DNA of 64,000 nt from Pseudoflavonifractor sp. An184 (GCF_002160305.1 NZ_NFKI01000010.1:1-64000), one strand, 5' to 3'. Shown: positions 50,700 through 59,597, counted from the stretch's first letter. Program-made: numbers and translations. Notes: generated by a model from the sequence alone, not told the origin.

Positions 50700-51854
50700 T
50701 CACCGTAAATATCTGCCCATAGAGAGGGCAAACGATTCATATCCGCTCCAATAAGCAGGATCTTCCTCATTTTTAATAAGTCGGTCCCACAGGTCATGCA
50801 AAATTGTACTGTACCGGTCTGCCTTTGCATCAATTTTGTTATGTAGACAGAACGCAGTCCACAGGCATACAAGCTGATCGCATAATATCGCTTGTTCAAA
50901 CGAAGAAGCTTCCACGAAGGTAAACAGATACTCCAATTCGTATCGATCTTTCACATTTTGCTCACTCTTTTCCGCATTTCCGGCCATTGCTCCGGCAGTA
51001 CTGTCTGGCCTCTCTTCTTTGATTTGCAGACAGTTGCCCTCTAAGAGCGACTCTGCTGCCTCTGAGAGCGAACGCCGATACGCGGTACAGCTGGTTTTTA
51101 TCTGGCTTAGGAGCCGCTGCATTACCTCCGGCGAGTGGCAAATCCGCTCCCACTGCTCAGCGGTAAGTTTTCGATCATTTCGCCGCCCCTTGGCCTGATG
51201 CGAAAAATCATCCCGAATCTTTTGAGCCATCCACTGCTCACTTGTTATCTTCAGAAACGATGGGGATAGATACAATAACCGCTGTTCCACGGCAATGAAA
51301 TAGTGGTTTTCGCTATATTCCCCATCCAGATAACATTCGTAGCTCTGCTCTGTCTCCATCTCTACGAATTGGCTCTTTTCCCGCCATCGTTCCACGCAGC
51401 CGTTTTGAAATTCTTCCCACAGATCATCCTGAAGCTGTCTCTTTGCGTCGTTCAGATCGGTGAAGGGGAGCTCATAGGCCCCAGACTCTCCGTCGGTTGC
51501 CCAGTGAGCTGTCACTGCATAGATCACCTGCCAGACGTAATCCTGTTCCGGTGACGCCAACGGCATCACCATCTCCGGCGTCATGACAGAGGCGCGATAA
51601 GCCAGGCAATCAGTATGCAGAACAGCGCTTCTGAACTCATGCGAAGCCCCCTCCAGCATGCCCCGTTTAGACGGCAGCGCTGGAGTATCAAACGTACAGT
51701 AGAGTTCTGGCACTCCTTCGCGGCTGGTATGGATCTCCACGAGGCGTCCAAACAATCCTTCGTATCCGCTTGCTTCCGTCGTCAGCACACGGCCGCCAAT
51801 TTTGTAGCAGGCACCCTTGTACAGGAACTGCTCACCTTCCTGTTTGTAAATCAT
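50700..51854 (-). CDS. unrecognised 384-aa protein
   Basis: Begins MIYKQEGEQFLYKGACYKIG. The N-terminal 60 residues look like a small beta domain, the rest is helical and acidic. No family recognised. Of two ATGs, the second (51854) has the better spacing to AGAGGGGG. It overlaps the end of the LPD11-type gene by 23 bp. Confidence 0.6.
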   Translation of the reverse strand: MIYKQEGEQFLYKGACYKIGGRVLTTEASGYEGLFGRLVEIHTSREGVPELYCTFDTPALPSKRGMLEGASHEFRSAVLHTDCLAYRASVMTPEMVMPLASPEQDYVWQVIYAVTAHWATDGESGAYELPFTDLNDAKRQLQDDLWEEFQNGCVERWREKSQFVEMETEQSYECYLDGEYSENHYFIAVEQRLLYLSPSFLKITSEQWMAQKIRDDFSHQAKGRRNDRKLTAEQWERICHSPEVMQRLLSQIKTSCTAYRRSLSEAAESLLEGNCLQIKEERPDSTAGAMAGNAEKSEQNVKDRYELEYLFTFVEASSFEQAILCDQLVCLWTAFCLHNKIDAKADRYSTILHDLWDRLIKNEEDPAYWSGYESFALSMGRYLR

Positions 51855-52155
51855 GTTCATTCCCCCTCTGCTCTGTAGTCTGGTCCATCCCCATCATACG
51901 AGCCTCATAGTCGTCGATCTGAAGCATGCTCAGCCACTCCGGCTTCTGATCCTGTGAAAAGCTGTCCCAAATCGCTCTCATGTAGGCGATCTGCTCAGCG
52001 ACGTCTCCCGCCCATAGATATCGGCTGCACCGGCGTCCATAACCGAGGTAGTAATTACAATCGGTTCTGAGCCGGTCCAGCATCTGATAGCGGAACGTCA
52101 GAGTCCACTGTTCAATTTCCATTCTGCATGCTTCGTCCAACTGGCACTCAGCCAC
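51832..52155 (-). CDS. LPD11-domain protein, 107 aa
   Basis: Matches the large-polyvalent-protein-associated domain LPD11: FRYQMLDRLRTDCNYYLGYG, SRYLWAGDVAEQIAYMRAIW, then LQIDDYEARM. Here the domain stands alone instead of being fused into a polyvalent protein. The likely start is GTG 52155, ten bases after GGAGG; the frame is open to 52200 but that part lies inside a terminator stem. Confidence 0.65.
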   Translation of the reverse strand: MAECQLDEACRMEIEQWTLTFRYQMLDRLRTDCNYYLGYGRRCSRYLWAGDVAEQIAYMRAIWDSFSQDQKPEWLSMLQIDDYEARMMGMDQTTEQRGNEHDLQTGR

Positions 52156-52182
52156 TCTGCTCTGTCCTCCTTTTGAATCAAA

Positions 52183-52221
52183 AAGGGCACGGGACGGCAT
52201 GTTGCTGCCGTCTCGTGCCCT
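52183..52221 (-). terminator. internal terminator in the DNA-processing operon
   Basis: 17-bp near-perfect stem AAGGGCACGGGACGGCA / TGCCGTCTCGTGCCCTT, 5-base loop; on the minus strand followed by TTTTTGATT and then directly by the LPD11 ribosome site. It probably lowers expression of pcfK/pcfJ relative to the primase and recD2 genes. Confidence 0.8.
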
Positions 52222-52229
52222 TACATGGT

Positions 52230-52505
52230 TTAGCAGATCGCATAAAGCAAGGTGCTGTGCTCATCGAAGCAATAGCACGCAACCCGCGGGTAGCGTTTCG
52301 CCAACTTCTTGATCTGCGTCTGGATCTCTTTTGCCTTTCCCTCCGGATCTGGTGAATCCCAGCCCTGCCACACCATGGCGGTAAAGCATAGGTTTCCGGT
52401 GCAGAATCGGATCTCCGCATCCAGTTTACTGCACTCTTCCATCAATTTCAGCAGCTCCGCCATAGCCAATGTTTTTCGGTCCTCTGCCTTTTGTATCATC
52501 TCCAT
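52230..52505 (-). CDS. unrecognised 91-aa protein
   Basis: Begins MEMIQKAEDRKTLAMAELLK, a helical N-terminus, with AKEIQTQIKKLAKRYPRVAC and a C-terminal beta strand. It overlaps the primase stop by 10 bp, so it is co-translated with it. No family recognised. Confidence 0.55.
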   Translation of the reverse strand: MEMIQKAEDRKTLAMAELLKLMEECSKLDAEIRFCTGNLCFTAMVWQGWDSPDPEGKAKEIQTQIKKLAKRYPRVACYCFDEHSTLLYAIC

Positions 52506-54226
52506 TCTCGAGTATTCTCCTCCTCCGTTACCGTTCGCCTGATCGCCGCTGGCGAAAATCTCACCGGGAGATACGTACGGTCCTGATCCACATAGAAGTA
52601 CCTGCGGCTCCCCTCATCATACAGTTCCAGCACATCCGAGGGCGCAACACTTCGTCCGCAGTAACCGTTCGGAAGATCGTCACTGTACTGTTCAGCGATC
52701 CGCTCCAGGATCATGTCATCCGTATCACTTGCAAAGGTATTGATCTCACCATCATGGACTAGGCAGTAAGACCTGGCCGGCGGCTGCGCGTAAGCGGCTT
52801 CCGCCAGCGCCTTGATCCCTTTGAATGCAAATGGTACTACCTGGCCGGTGGACAGATCCAATTGATAGATCCGAAAGCGCCGCTTTACTTTTTCCCGCTC
52901 CAGCAGTGAGCTGAATGCAGCAATACTTTCCTGAAACGCTGCGAACTCCCGCTCGTTAACTCCCAGAAAGCTTGCCAAGGACACCTTTGGTTCCGGCAGA
53001 TCTTCCCATTGCTGTACGAATTCGTTAACCTGTTCCGCAGAGCAGGCATCTGTTCGGAACCGTTCCTTAAAATTCTTTTGTTCCTCCTTTTTCTGCGCTC
53101 GTCTTATTCGGAGTGCGATTTGCCAGTCATCGATGCCTTTATAATTGGGGTTCCAAGTCAGGGACCGGCAGCGCAGTCCACAGCTTTTGGCAAGCAGATA
53201 GATCTTCTGCGCACCTTTCGCCACAGTAGCGTTATTGAACTTGTCAATATCAAGCGCCTCCACGATCAGCTGTGTTCCATGATCCTTGAGTGTCAGAAAC
53301 GCCTCTTTTACGCCATTGAGGTTGTTAGCCCCCTGGATGGAGAGGACGGTCCGCTTCATCAGGCAGTGCGCGATTCCTGCCTTAAAAGCCCCTTCTGTGA
53401 TGTAAACGGTGCGTGCATAGCTGTTCCCGATGAGATTGACCGGACAGCCAGACGATGTGCCCTTGCTCTTGTTGGAGGAGGAAAACCAGATATATTTTGT
53501 ACCCTGTTCCTCCGGATCGCTCTCGTCATCTTTTATTGGCTTATCCAGCCTGATCTGCGCACCGCTGATCAAGCCATCCATGTCCCGTGTCGGGATCAAG
53601 ATGCCTGCCGTCCAGGTCGTGAAATTTACAGTCCACTTTCCGTATCGATCCACGAAAAAACCCGGCACGCCAGCCAAGGTGCAGCCTCTTTCCTGGAGCC
53701 GTCTGGGTATCACATGCCGCAGTTTAAAGGACGGCGTGCTTTTCAACCCCAAGTAGTCGATCTGGTCGTCATTGAGCCCGCGTACATGATGAAGGTGCTC
53801 ACGATGCTCCGGCCGGACGCTCAGCATTTCCAGCATGGCACGCATTGTGCGGTCTATCTCCTCACGGGATGCCTTTGGTGACTGCTCCACTGCATGGTTG
53901 TACCTGCCGGCTGGGATCGCTTTTACGGCGACCTCACTATGTGAAACACGGGGTTGTCCCATGCTTTCTGCCAGCAAGTCGATCAGCTCCAGTTTTGCGT
54001 CGGATACAAGGATGCCGCGCAGCCGGGCATACAACTCAAACATGTGTCCGCTCTCGCCACATCGGTTGCACCGCCACACGTTCTTCATCAGATTTAGGTT
54101 CAGCTTTCCCTTGCGGTGCTTGTTGCAGAACGGGCAATCCACATAAACGCTGTCGGCGAGTTCCCGCCTGACGGTCAGCCGTAAGATATTGGCGATGTCC
54201 AGGATATTGAATGGGTACTCGTCCAC
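52496..54226 (-). CDS. DNA primase with CHC2 zinc finger, Toprim-like and C-terminal YodL-like domain
   Basis: A 576-aa primase of mobile-element type. The CHC2 zinc finger has C31-x2-C34 and C53-x2-C56 (VWRCNRCGESGHMFELYARL). A DUF3854/Toprim-like centre follows: YITEGAFKAGIAHCLMKRTV, then IVEALDIDKFNNATVAKGAQ. The last 110 residues (FRIYQLDLSTGQVVPFAFKG; DVLELYDEGSRRYFYVDQ) resemble the YodL/LPD-type accessory domain found in polyvalent proteins. It would make primers for element replication or transferred single strands. Same operon as recD2 and yqaJ genes. Confidence 0.78.
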   Translation of the reverse strand: MDEYPFNILDIANILRLTVRRELADSVYVDCPFCNKHRKGKLNLNLMKNVWRCNRCGESGHMFELYARLRGILVSDAKLELIDLLAESMGQPRVSHSEVAVKAIPAGRYNHAVEQSPKASREEIDRTMRAMLEMLSVRPEHREHLHHVRGLNDDQIDYLGLKSTPSFKLRHVIPRRLQERGCTLAGVPGFFVDRYGKWTVNFTTWTAGILIPTRDMDGLISGAQIRLDKPIKDDESDPEEQGTKYIWFSSSNKSKGTSSGCPVNLIGNSYARTVYITEGAFKAGIAHCLMKRTVLSIQGANNLNGVKEAFLTLKDHGTQLIVEALDIDKFNNATVAKGAQKIYLLAKSCGLRCRSLTWNPNYKGIDDWQIALRIRRAQKKEEQKNFKERFRTDACSAEQVNEFVQQWEDLPEPKVSLASFLGVNEREFAAFQESIAAFSSLLEREKVKRRFRIYQLDLSTGQVVPFAFKGIKALAEAAYAQPPARSYCLVHDGEINTFASDTDDMILERIAEQYSDDLPNGYCGRSVAPSDVLELYDEGSRRYFYVDQDRTYLPVRFSPAAIRRTVTEEENTREWR

Positions 54227-54273
54227 GAAGCACCACCTCCCACATGCCGCACTTGGTCAGCATAAGATGACTC

Positions 54274-54603
54274 TCAAGCACTCTTTTGCAGATTGAGGCT
54301 TTCAAATACCATGCGTGCCGCCTTTCTGAGATGCTCGCTGCTGTCCGGGCATGTCGTAAAATACCAGCGCAACGTAGTCGGACGGCGGTCCGCAATCTGG
54401 GCCAGCGTCTTTCCCCGGCAGCTTCCCACATCAGCGATGACGTTCATGGCTTCCTCCAAGGTCATCTCCTTGGGCACCTGATCCGCCTCACCAGCAGATG
54501 TCTTTTCCGTATCGTTCAATTCGCCGTCCTGTGCGCCGTGCTGGGCTTCCGCGCTCTCATCACCCGGTACGTCAGCCTCACCGACAATGGCATTGGCCTC
54601 CAT
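54274..54603 (-). CDS. small protein with ExoX-like C-terminal domain
   Basis: A 109-aa protein. Acidic N-terminus, then MTLEEAMNVIADVGSCRGKT, LAQIADRRPTTLRWYFTTCP, a pattern (xGKTLxxIxxxxPxxLRW) like the small domain found at the C-terminus of some exonucleases. On its own it may bind DNA or a partner. ATG 54603 has GGAGG at a long 14-base spacing, so the start is unsure. It follows the annealing-candidate gene by 24 bp. Confidence 0.55.
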   Translation of the reverse strand: MEANAIVGEADVPGDESAEAQHGAQDGELNDTEKTSAGEADQVPKEMTLEEAMNVIADVGSCRGKTLAQIADRRPTTLRWYFTTCPDSSEHLRKAARMVFESLNLQKSA

Positions 54604-54627
54604 CTCTCGGTGTTTCGCCTCCGTGTC

Positions 54628-55464
54628 TTAGACGGGATGAGCTTCATGGACAGTCTCCGCAGGCATGCTTTGCTCGGCCAGGGAAATGTCGCTCGCTTCC
54701 TCACCCTGCGTCGTTAAGCTATCGCTGTTGTCAGGAATAACCCCGACATGAGCCGTTTCGGGAGCCGCAGGTTGGGCGGAGTCTTCATTTGTGCCGGGCT
54801 GCATACTCGGTTTTTCCAAATCGGACCCATGAGCAGCAGAGTTCTCGTTCTCTGCCGGCACGACTTTCTGCGTCGCAGAGGTGCATTCAGACAGAACTTG
54901 ATTGGGAACCGGTTCCATTTCAGGCGTGGAGGCCTCGTCTTTCTGCTCCTCCTGGTGGCGCTCGATTACAGGTTCAGAACTCTGCACAGCGTACCCCTGC
55001 ATCTCATCCATGGTTTTGGATACCGGCTTCGTGTAGGCCTCTTCCCCCCAAGTCTTGCAGACATCGCAAAGTTGGAGCCCAAAGCCCGCATCCGTCAGGG
55101 CATTGTCCACAGCCTCGTACTGGGCTGCCTGAATATAGAGCCCGCCGGGAGTATCATGCGCAGTGCGGCTGGCGACAAAATTCGAAACCGGTGCAGGGTC
55201 GGCTTTATCCCGATAGATCTCTGCTTCAACAACAGCGATTTTCTCGGTCAAGTGCCGCGCGACCAGGCGAATTCTGCCATTGGGACAGGCAAGCCGGAAC
55301 CAGAGTTTCTTGTACTTCAGCATCAGTTGGGGGACCTGATCCGACGCACCCTCCTGCCCTTTGACGGACTTCTGGAGCAGCTTGACAGGGTCAAATCCCG
55401 GCACACGGTTTAGATCCGCGACCTGCTTGTTCTCTTTGATCAAAAGGTTCTTTTCTTCTGGCAT
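54628..55464 (-). CDS. candidate single-strand annealing (Rad52/Erf-like) protein
   Basis: A 278-aa protein. Residues about 35-125 (LMLKYKKLWFRLACPNGRIR; EKIAVVEAEIYRDKADPAPV; SNFVASRTAHDTPGGLYIQA; AQYEAVDNALTDAGFGLQLC) follow the layout of phage annealing proteins, in which a beta sheet is followed by xxxEAAExxAxxRALxxxGFG. The C-terminal half is low-complexity and acidic. ATG 55464 has AAAGGAG eight bases upstream. Position between a YqaJ exonuclease, RecD2 and primase supports a recombination role, but family assignment is inference. Confidence 0.5.
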   Translation of the reverse strand: MPEEKNLLIKENKQVADLNRVPGFDPVKLLQKSVKGQEGASDQVPQLMLKYKKLWFRLACPNGRIRLVARHLTEKIAVVEAEIYRDKADPAPVSNFVASRTAHDTPGGLYIQAAQYEAVDNALTDAGFGLQLCDVCKTWGEEAYTKPVSKTMDEMQGYAVQSSEPVIERHQEEQKDEASTPEMEPVPNQVLSECTSATQKVVPAENENSAAHGSDLEKPSMQPGTNEDSAQPAAPETAHVGVIPDNSDSLTTQGEEASDISLAEQSMPAETVHEAHPV

Positions 55465-55544
55465 GGAAATATCTCCTTTCAATATAAAAAGTCGAGACAC
55501 CGGCAAATTTTTGCACGGCACCCCGTTTTTTACCTTTTCCCAGA

Positions 55545-57857
55545 TCAAGCGACAACAGCATCGCTCTTTCTGGACAAAGCCTTATAGTAAAGTTGCACTC
55601 GCTGCGCCAGCAATGTATTCCGCTGGTCGATCTTATTCCGTAGTATGGCGGCGATCAGCATATCTTTCTGACCCACCAAAAATACTTTCTTCTTTGCACG
55701 TGTGATGGCCGTGTATACCAGATTTCGATTAAGCAGGATAGAATGCGGACGGATGATCGGGATGATGACATTTTCGCATTCAGAACCCATTGCCTTATGG
55801 ATGGTGATCGCATATGCGAATGTGAGGTCACCAAGCTTGTCCAATGGATATGTGGCCAGGCGGCCGTCATACTCCACCACGACAGACTGATTACTGATGT
55901 CACGGATCGTTCCTATGTCACCGTTAAAGACGCCAGAACCCACTAATACGCCGTTTTTGTCCCGCAGATCAATGTGATAATCGTTTTTTGTCTGCATGAC
56001 CCGGTCATCAATGCGAAACGTCTGATTCCCAAATCGAAGTTCTCCCTTGGCCTCATCGAAAGGATTCAGCTTTTCACGGATCACTTTGTTGATTTGCTCA
56101 GCAGAAGCCTCGCCTTCAGAGCGAAACGGTGAAAGGATCAAAACGCTCTCCACGCCTTGCTCCTCCACCATGCGGCAGTACATATCACAGATGATATCAG
56201 CACTTTCTTTTTGTCCTTTGCTCTTCACAAACATGAAATCATCTCCATAGAGGAGATTGGTCCGGCCTTCATGGATAAACCTAGCATTGTGTGCAATGCG
56301 GCTGTCCTCTGCCTGCCGGAATATCTGGTCTAAAACCGTCACCGGTATGACGCCGCTGGAAATCAGTTCGCGGAAAACATTTCCCGCTCCGACACTGGGC
56401 AGCTGATCGGCGTCACCGACCAGAACGACCTTTGCGCCATCGGCTATACGGCGAAAGAATTGCCATGCCAGCCACTGGTCCACCATGGAGGTCTCATCCA
56501 CAATGATAAGATCCGCCGTCAGTGGGCCTGATTGCTTGTTTTCCGGCATGACATCCTCCGTTCCTAACTTCAGAGCGCTGTGCAGTGTCTTAGCTTCCAG
56601 AAATCCGGTACTCTCTGCCATGCGTCTGCTTGCTCTTCCGGTTGGTGCGGCAAGCAAGATATCTGCACCTGGATAAACCGTCTGATACACAGCCAAGATC
56701 GCCTTCAGCACCGTCGTTTTTCCTGTTCCGGGACCTCCGGTGATAATAGAAATATTATGCTGAAACGCAGTCTCAACAGCGAGCTCCTGCTTTTCAGACA
56801 GGGTGATCCCCAGTTCTTGTTTGACTTTTTTCAGCGCGCTGCTGATATTTTTCTGCTTTGGGCGTTCGATCAGAATTTCTGATAAACGCCGGGCCGTCTC
56901 GTCCTCCAGTTCAAAAGCTTTTTTGAGATAGATACAGTCCCGGCATTTTATCACATCGCCGTGAAGGACCATCTCGTCAAACAGAGACTCCACTCTTGAT
57001 CTCGGGATCTTCATTTCTATGAGCGGAACATTCTTGTTGAGAAGCGTGTGCGCCTCAGTCAGAAGCTGTTCCTTTTCCACATAGAGGTGCCCCCGCTTAC
57101 CCTTGTTGTCCTCCAGCGTAAAGCAGATTGCTGCCTGTATCCGTTTCGGATCGTTCAGCTTCCCTCCGCTCTTCTGGACAATGCTGTCGACACGAAGGAA
57201 CCCAAAGCCTGGCACCTGGCATAGTTCATAGGGGCTTTCCTGCAGAATCTTCACGCATTGAACCCCAAAAAACTGGAAGATAGACAGGGCCGCTTTCGGT
57301 GTGACTTTAAACGGCGCGAGCAGGGTCATCAGATCTCTTAGGGCTCTGCTCTCGGTGTAGGACTGTTTGATATCCTCCAGACGGCTTTCTGTGATACCCT
57401 TGATCTCCAGCAGGCGCTCCGGCTGATACTCTAGGATGTCCAGAGTCTCCAAGCCAAACCGGTCTACAATGGCTTCAGCAGTTTTGGGGCCTATGCCTTT
57501 GAGCAATCCGGAGGCCAGGTAGCCCTGGATGCCCTCCTTCGTCCGGGGAATAAGTTCCCGCCACTGCGTCACTCTGAGTTGCGCACCATATTTGCTGTTC
57601 TTCCACTCGCCCTCCCACTGAATATCAATGTTTTCAGCCCTGGGAAGGTCATAACCGGTCACCGTAAAGCGGATCAAATGATCTCGGTAGGTGTACTGGG
57701 ACCTGCACTGCTCCGGAATCGAAGTATCTTCCGTGCGAATGCTCAGCACGCAGTATTTATTCACCGGATTGAAGTAGATCGTACGGTCATAGCGTCCGGT
57801 ATGGTGGACAAAACCACCTTGCTGGTCGGGCACTATAGTCTGTTCTTCTCGTTCCAT
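55545..57857 (-). CDS. recD2: RecD2-type ATP-dependent DNA helicase
   Basis: A 770-aa 5'-3' SF1B helicase. OB-like N-terminus, helix-hairpin-helix repeats (LKGIGPKTAEAIVDRFG, then LEIKGITESRLEDI), and the helicase core: motif I GGPGTGKTTVLKAI (about residues 374-387), motif II VDETSMVDQW, motif III VLVGDADQLPSVGAG, and C-terminal motifs ITIHKAMGSECENVI and LNRNLVYTAITRAKKKV. RecD2 works without RecBC. ATG 57857 has AAAGGAG five bases upstream. In this operon it would unwind DNA for the adjacent exonuclease or for replication. Confidence 0.93.
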   Translation of the reverse strand: MEREEQTIVPDQQGGFVHHTGRYDRTIYFNPVNKYCVLSIRTEDTSIPEQCRSQYTYRDHLIRFTVTGYDLPRAENIDIQWEGEWKNSKYGAQLRVTQWRELIPRTKEGIQGYLASGLLKGIGPKTAEAIVDRFGLETLDILEYQPERLLEIKGITESRLEDIKQSYTESRALRDLMTLLAPFKVTPKAALSIFQFFGVQCVKILQESPYELCQVPGFGFLRVDSIVQKSGGKLNDPKRIQAAICFTLEDNKGKRGHLYVEKEQLLTEAHTLLNKNVPLIEMKIPRSRVESLFDEMVLHGDVIKCRDCIYLKKAFELEDETARRLSEILIERPKQKNISSALKKVKQELGITLSEKQELAVETAFQHNISIITGGPGTGKTTVLKAILAVYQTVYPGADILLAAPTGRASRRMAESTGFLEAKTLHSALKLGTEDVMPENKQSGPLTADLIIVDETSMVDQWLAWQFFRRIADGAKVVLVGDADQLPSVGAGNVFRELISSGVIPVTVLDQIFRQAEDSRIAHNARFIHEGRTNLLYGDDFMFVKSKGQKESADIICDMYCRMVEEQGVESVLILSPFRSEGEASAEQINKVIREKLNPFDEAKGELRFGNQTFRIDDRVMQTKNDYHIDLRDKNGVLVGSGVFNGDIGTIRDISNQSVVVEYDGRLATYPLDKLGDLTFAYAITIHKAMGSECENVIIPIIRPHSILLNRNLVYTAITRAKKKVFLVGQKDMLIAAILRNKIDQRNTLLAQRVQLYYKALSRKSDAVVA

Positions 57858-57879
57858 CGGTACTCCTTTCTTACCATTG

Positions 57880-58938
57880 TTATGTGACCTGCTCTTTTGG
57901 GACGCCACTCACGCGAAATGTCCGGTACTCGGAAGTGGTCACGAACTGCCGGTACGCCTCAGGATACAATGTCTGCATCCGTAGCATGTCTTTTTTCATG
58001 ATCGAGGCTTTTTGTATCGGATTATAGGTGACTTTATAGCAGCTGCCATTCACTTCGCAGTAGGCCGTGCAGTTGTCTCCCATTTCAGCTATGATCAATG
58101 CCCGAAGCCGCTTCATTTCTTTATTGAGCGATTCGGCTTCCTGATCCCTGTCTGCTTTGCAAGCTTGAAGTTCTAGGTACTTCTCAAGACATCTTTTGCT
58201 TTTCTCTGAGAGCTGAACGGCATCTTTCTCTGGATCTGCCAGACCGACATGCCGTTTCAGGCTTTCCTCGATCAGTTCTGCGTCCTCTGTATAGGGCGGG
58301 GGAATTCGAGCCAAAACGTGATCCGTCCAGAAGCATTGCTCCAGGAAAATCAGTTCTGATTCGTAGAAGCAGTCCCGCTCAATGTGCCGGATGATCACCT
58401 CGTCCTCATTGTTTCCATACAGGCAGCAGAAATAGACTTCATCTACATTCATCACGGCCATGTAATGCCGGCCTTGTGCCTCATAGTATTCCGGTACGAT
58501 CTCCTGTCCATTGCTCCACCAGTGGCTCTTTGCGTTATAGTTGGTGGTCTTTATTTCCAGGATAGCCGTCTGTCCATTCGGCAGTGTGATGAAGAAGTCG
58601 ACGTCTGCCAGCATAAAGGGATAAAGAGGGTGCTGAAACATGCGCTCCAATTTGAAGATCGGGAGGCCCGTCTTTCTGGTGAAGATCTCCGCCACCAGAT
58701 CTTCTAGGAGGTGTCCCATTTTCAGCGCGACCCAATTACCCTCATATTCAGCTGTTGTGACGAGACCCAACTTGTCGTAGTAGATATCCCGTGCCGTTCG
58801 GAACGGAGAGATCCCCATGATAGAGGCAGCGTCACTTCCGCCGATACCCTGTCTCCGATATGCCAGCCATTCCTCTCGTGAGAGATCCGTGGTGTCAACG
58901 AAGACTCTGGGCGCGTAATTCGGACTTTGTGCTGTCAA
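57880..58938 (-). CDS. YqaJ-type (lambda exonuclease-like) nuclease
   Basis: A 352-aa PD-(D/E)xK exonuclease of the YqaJ viral-recombinase family: RRQGIGGSDAASIMGISPFR (residues 28-47), GHLLEDLVAEIF (E80), ADVDFFI (Asp 112/114), AILEIKTTNYNAKSHWW (E128-x-K130), EYYEAQGRHYMAV. Such enzymes chew one strand of duplex DNA to feed a single-strand annealing protein. Start is TTG 58938 with GAAGG eight bases upstream, overlapping the stop of the 48-aa gene. Its partner here may be 54628-55464. Confidence 0.9.
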   Translation of the reverse strand: MTAQSPNYAPRVFVDTTDLSREEWLAYRRQGIGGSDAASIMGISPFRTARDIYYDKLGLVTTAEYEGNWVALKMGHLLEDLVAEIFTRKTGLPIFKLERMFQHPLYPFMLADVDFFITLPNGQTAILEIKTTNYNAKSHWWSNGQEIVPEYYEAQGRHYMAVMNVDEVYFCCLYGNNEDEVIIRHIERDCFYESELIFLEQCFWTDHVLARIPPPYTEDAELIEESLKRHVGLADPEKDAVQLSEKSKRCLEKYLELQACKADRDQEAESLNKEMKRLRALIIAEMGDNCTAYCEVNGSCYKVTYNPIQKASIMKKDMLRMQTLYPEAYRQFVTTSEYRTFRVSGVPKEQVT

Positions 58939-59085
58939 TTAGCACGCCTTCTTTCGCTTGATGGCACGTGCGTTGAACGCACGCTTGATCTGCTCACCAT
59001 TCCACCGCGGAGTTTCTCTGATCCACTTGCGGTCCGGCCTTTTGGCCCGAATGTGATGATGAGATCTTCTTCGCTTGTTTTTCAT
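58939..59085 (-). CDS. 48-aa highly basic protein, first gene after leader RNA B
   Basis: Begins MKNKRRRSHHHIRAKRPDRK, ends AFNARAIKRKKAC. Ribosome site GGTGG seven bases before ATG 59085. The strong positive charge suggests nucleic-acid binding. Its stop overlaps the yqaJ start. It is the first gene after the leader RNA terminator and might even act on that RNA (speculation). Confidence 0.5.
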   Translation of the reverse strand: MKNKRRRSHHHIRAKRPDRKWIRETPRWNGEQIKRAFNARAIKRKKAC

Positions 59086-59239
59086 TGGTATTCCACCTTT
59101 CATAATATCCTCAAAGCCTCTCGGCATCTGGGCAATAAAAAAGCGAGAATAACCTATCCACTTTCAAGCGGCTGTCACCATACGTAAATTCGAATGGTCA
59201 AGGTCATTCTCGCATAGATGGGAACAAGTCCCATAAAAC

Positions 59240-59386
59240 AAAAAAAGCCGATTATATCACGGCCCAATGGGCGCAGTAATACAATCGGCAATTACAAACT
59301 TAACAACGTGTGCAATGCAGGAAGAATATCCCGCCGGACAGAATTTTGCTCTGTCATCCTTACGGACGCGCACAATAATCAATTAC
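59240..59386 (-). ncRNA. conserved structured leader RNA, copy B
   Basis: About 147 nt on the minus strand, from the promoter at 59393-59421 to a terminator ending in TTTTTTTG. Same conserved blocks as copy A (GTAATTGATTATTGTGCG; CCTGCATTGCACACGTTG; TTAAGTTTGTA; ACTGCGCCCATTG). Predicted stems: UGUGC/GCACA around UCC-GUAA-GGA, GACAGA/UCUGUC and GCGGGA/UCCUGC; terminator stem GCCGATT/AATCGGC. The tetraloop is GUAA where A has UUCG. It heads the yqaJ-recD2-primase operon; the first gene starts 155 bp later. Confidence 0.65.
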
Positions 59387-59392
59387 ACAGGC

Positions 59393-59421
59393 AATATATC
59401 ACAATATTTTGCGATAGTCAA
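59393..59421 (-). promoter_or_regulatory. promoter of leader RNA copy B
   Basis: Reading leftward: TTGACT (59421-59416), 17-bp spacer with AATATTGTG, TATATT (59398-59393). Matches the copy A promoter in layout and spacer. Confidence 0.75.
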
Positions 59422-59597
59422 TCCCTCTCACGCAAGATATAGTTATTTTCTGCATATAATTCTGTTTTTCACCGATTTTCGCGCTTTATGCAGAAAAAGG
59501 AAGTCTGTGCGTCTCTTTATATATTGAATGGCATCAGCCTTGTGGTGCACCTTGCTACGAAAATAAGTAGCGAGGGCGTGAACCTTGACAAACAGGC
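59422..59597. other. intergenic, no gene seen
   Basis: AT-rich upstream region between leader promoter B and the left end of the insertion sequence. GTGCACCTTGCTACG and a CTACG/GTAGC pair occur near 59548-59572; nothing else recognised. Confidence 0.35.
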
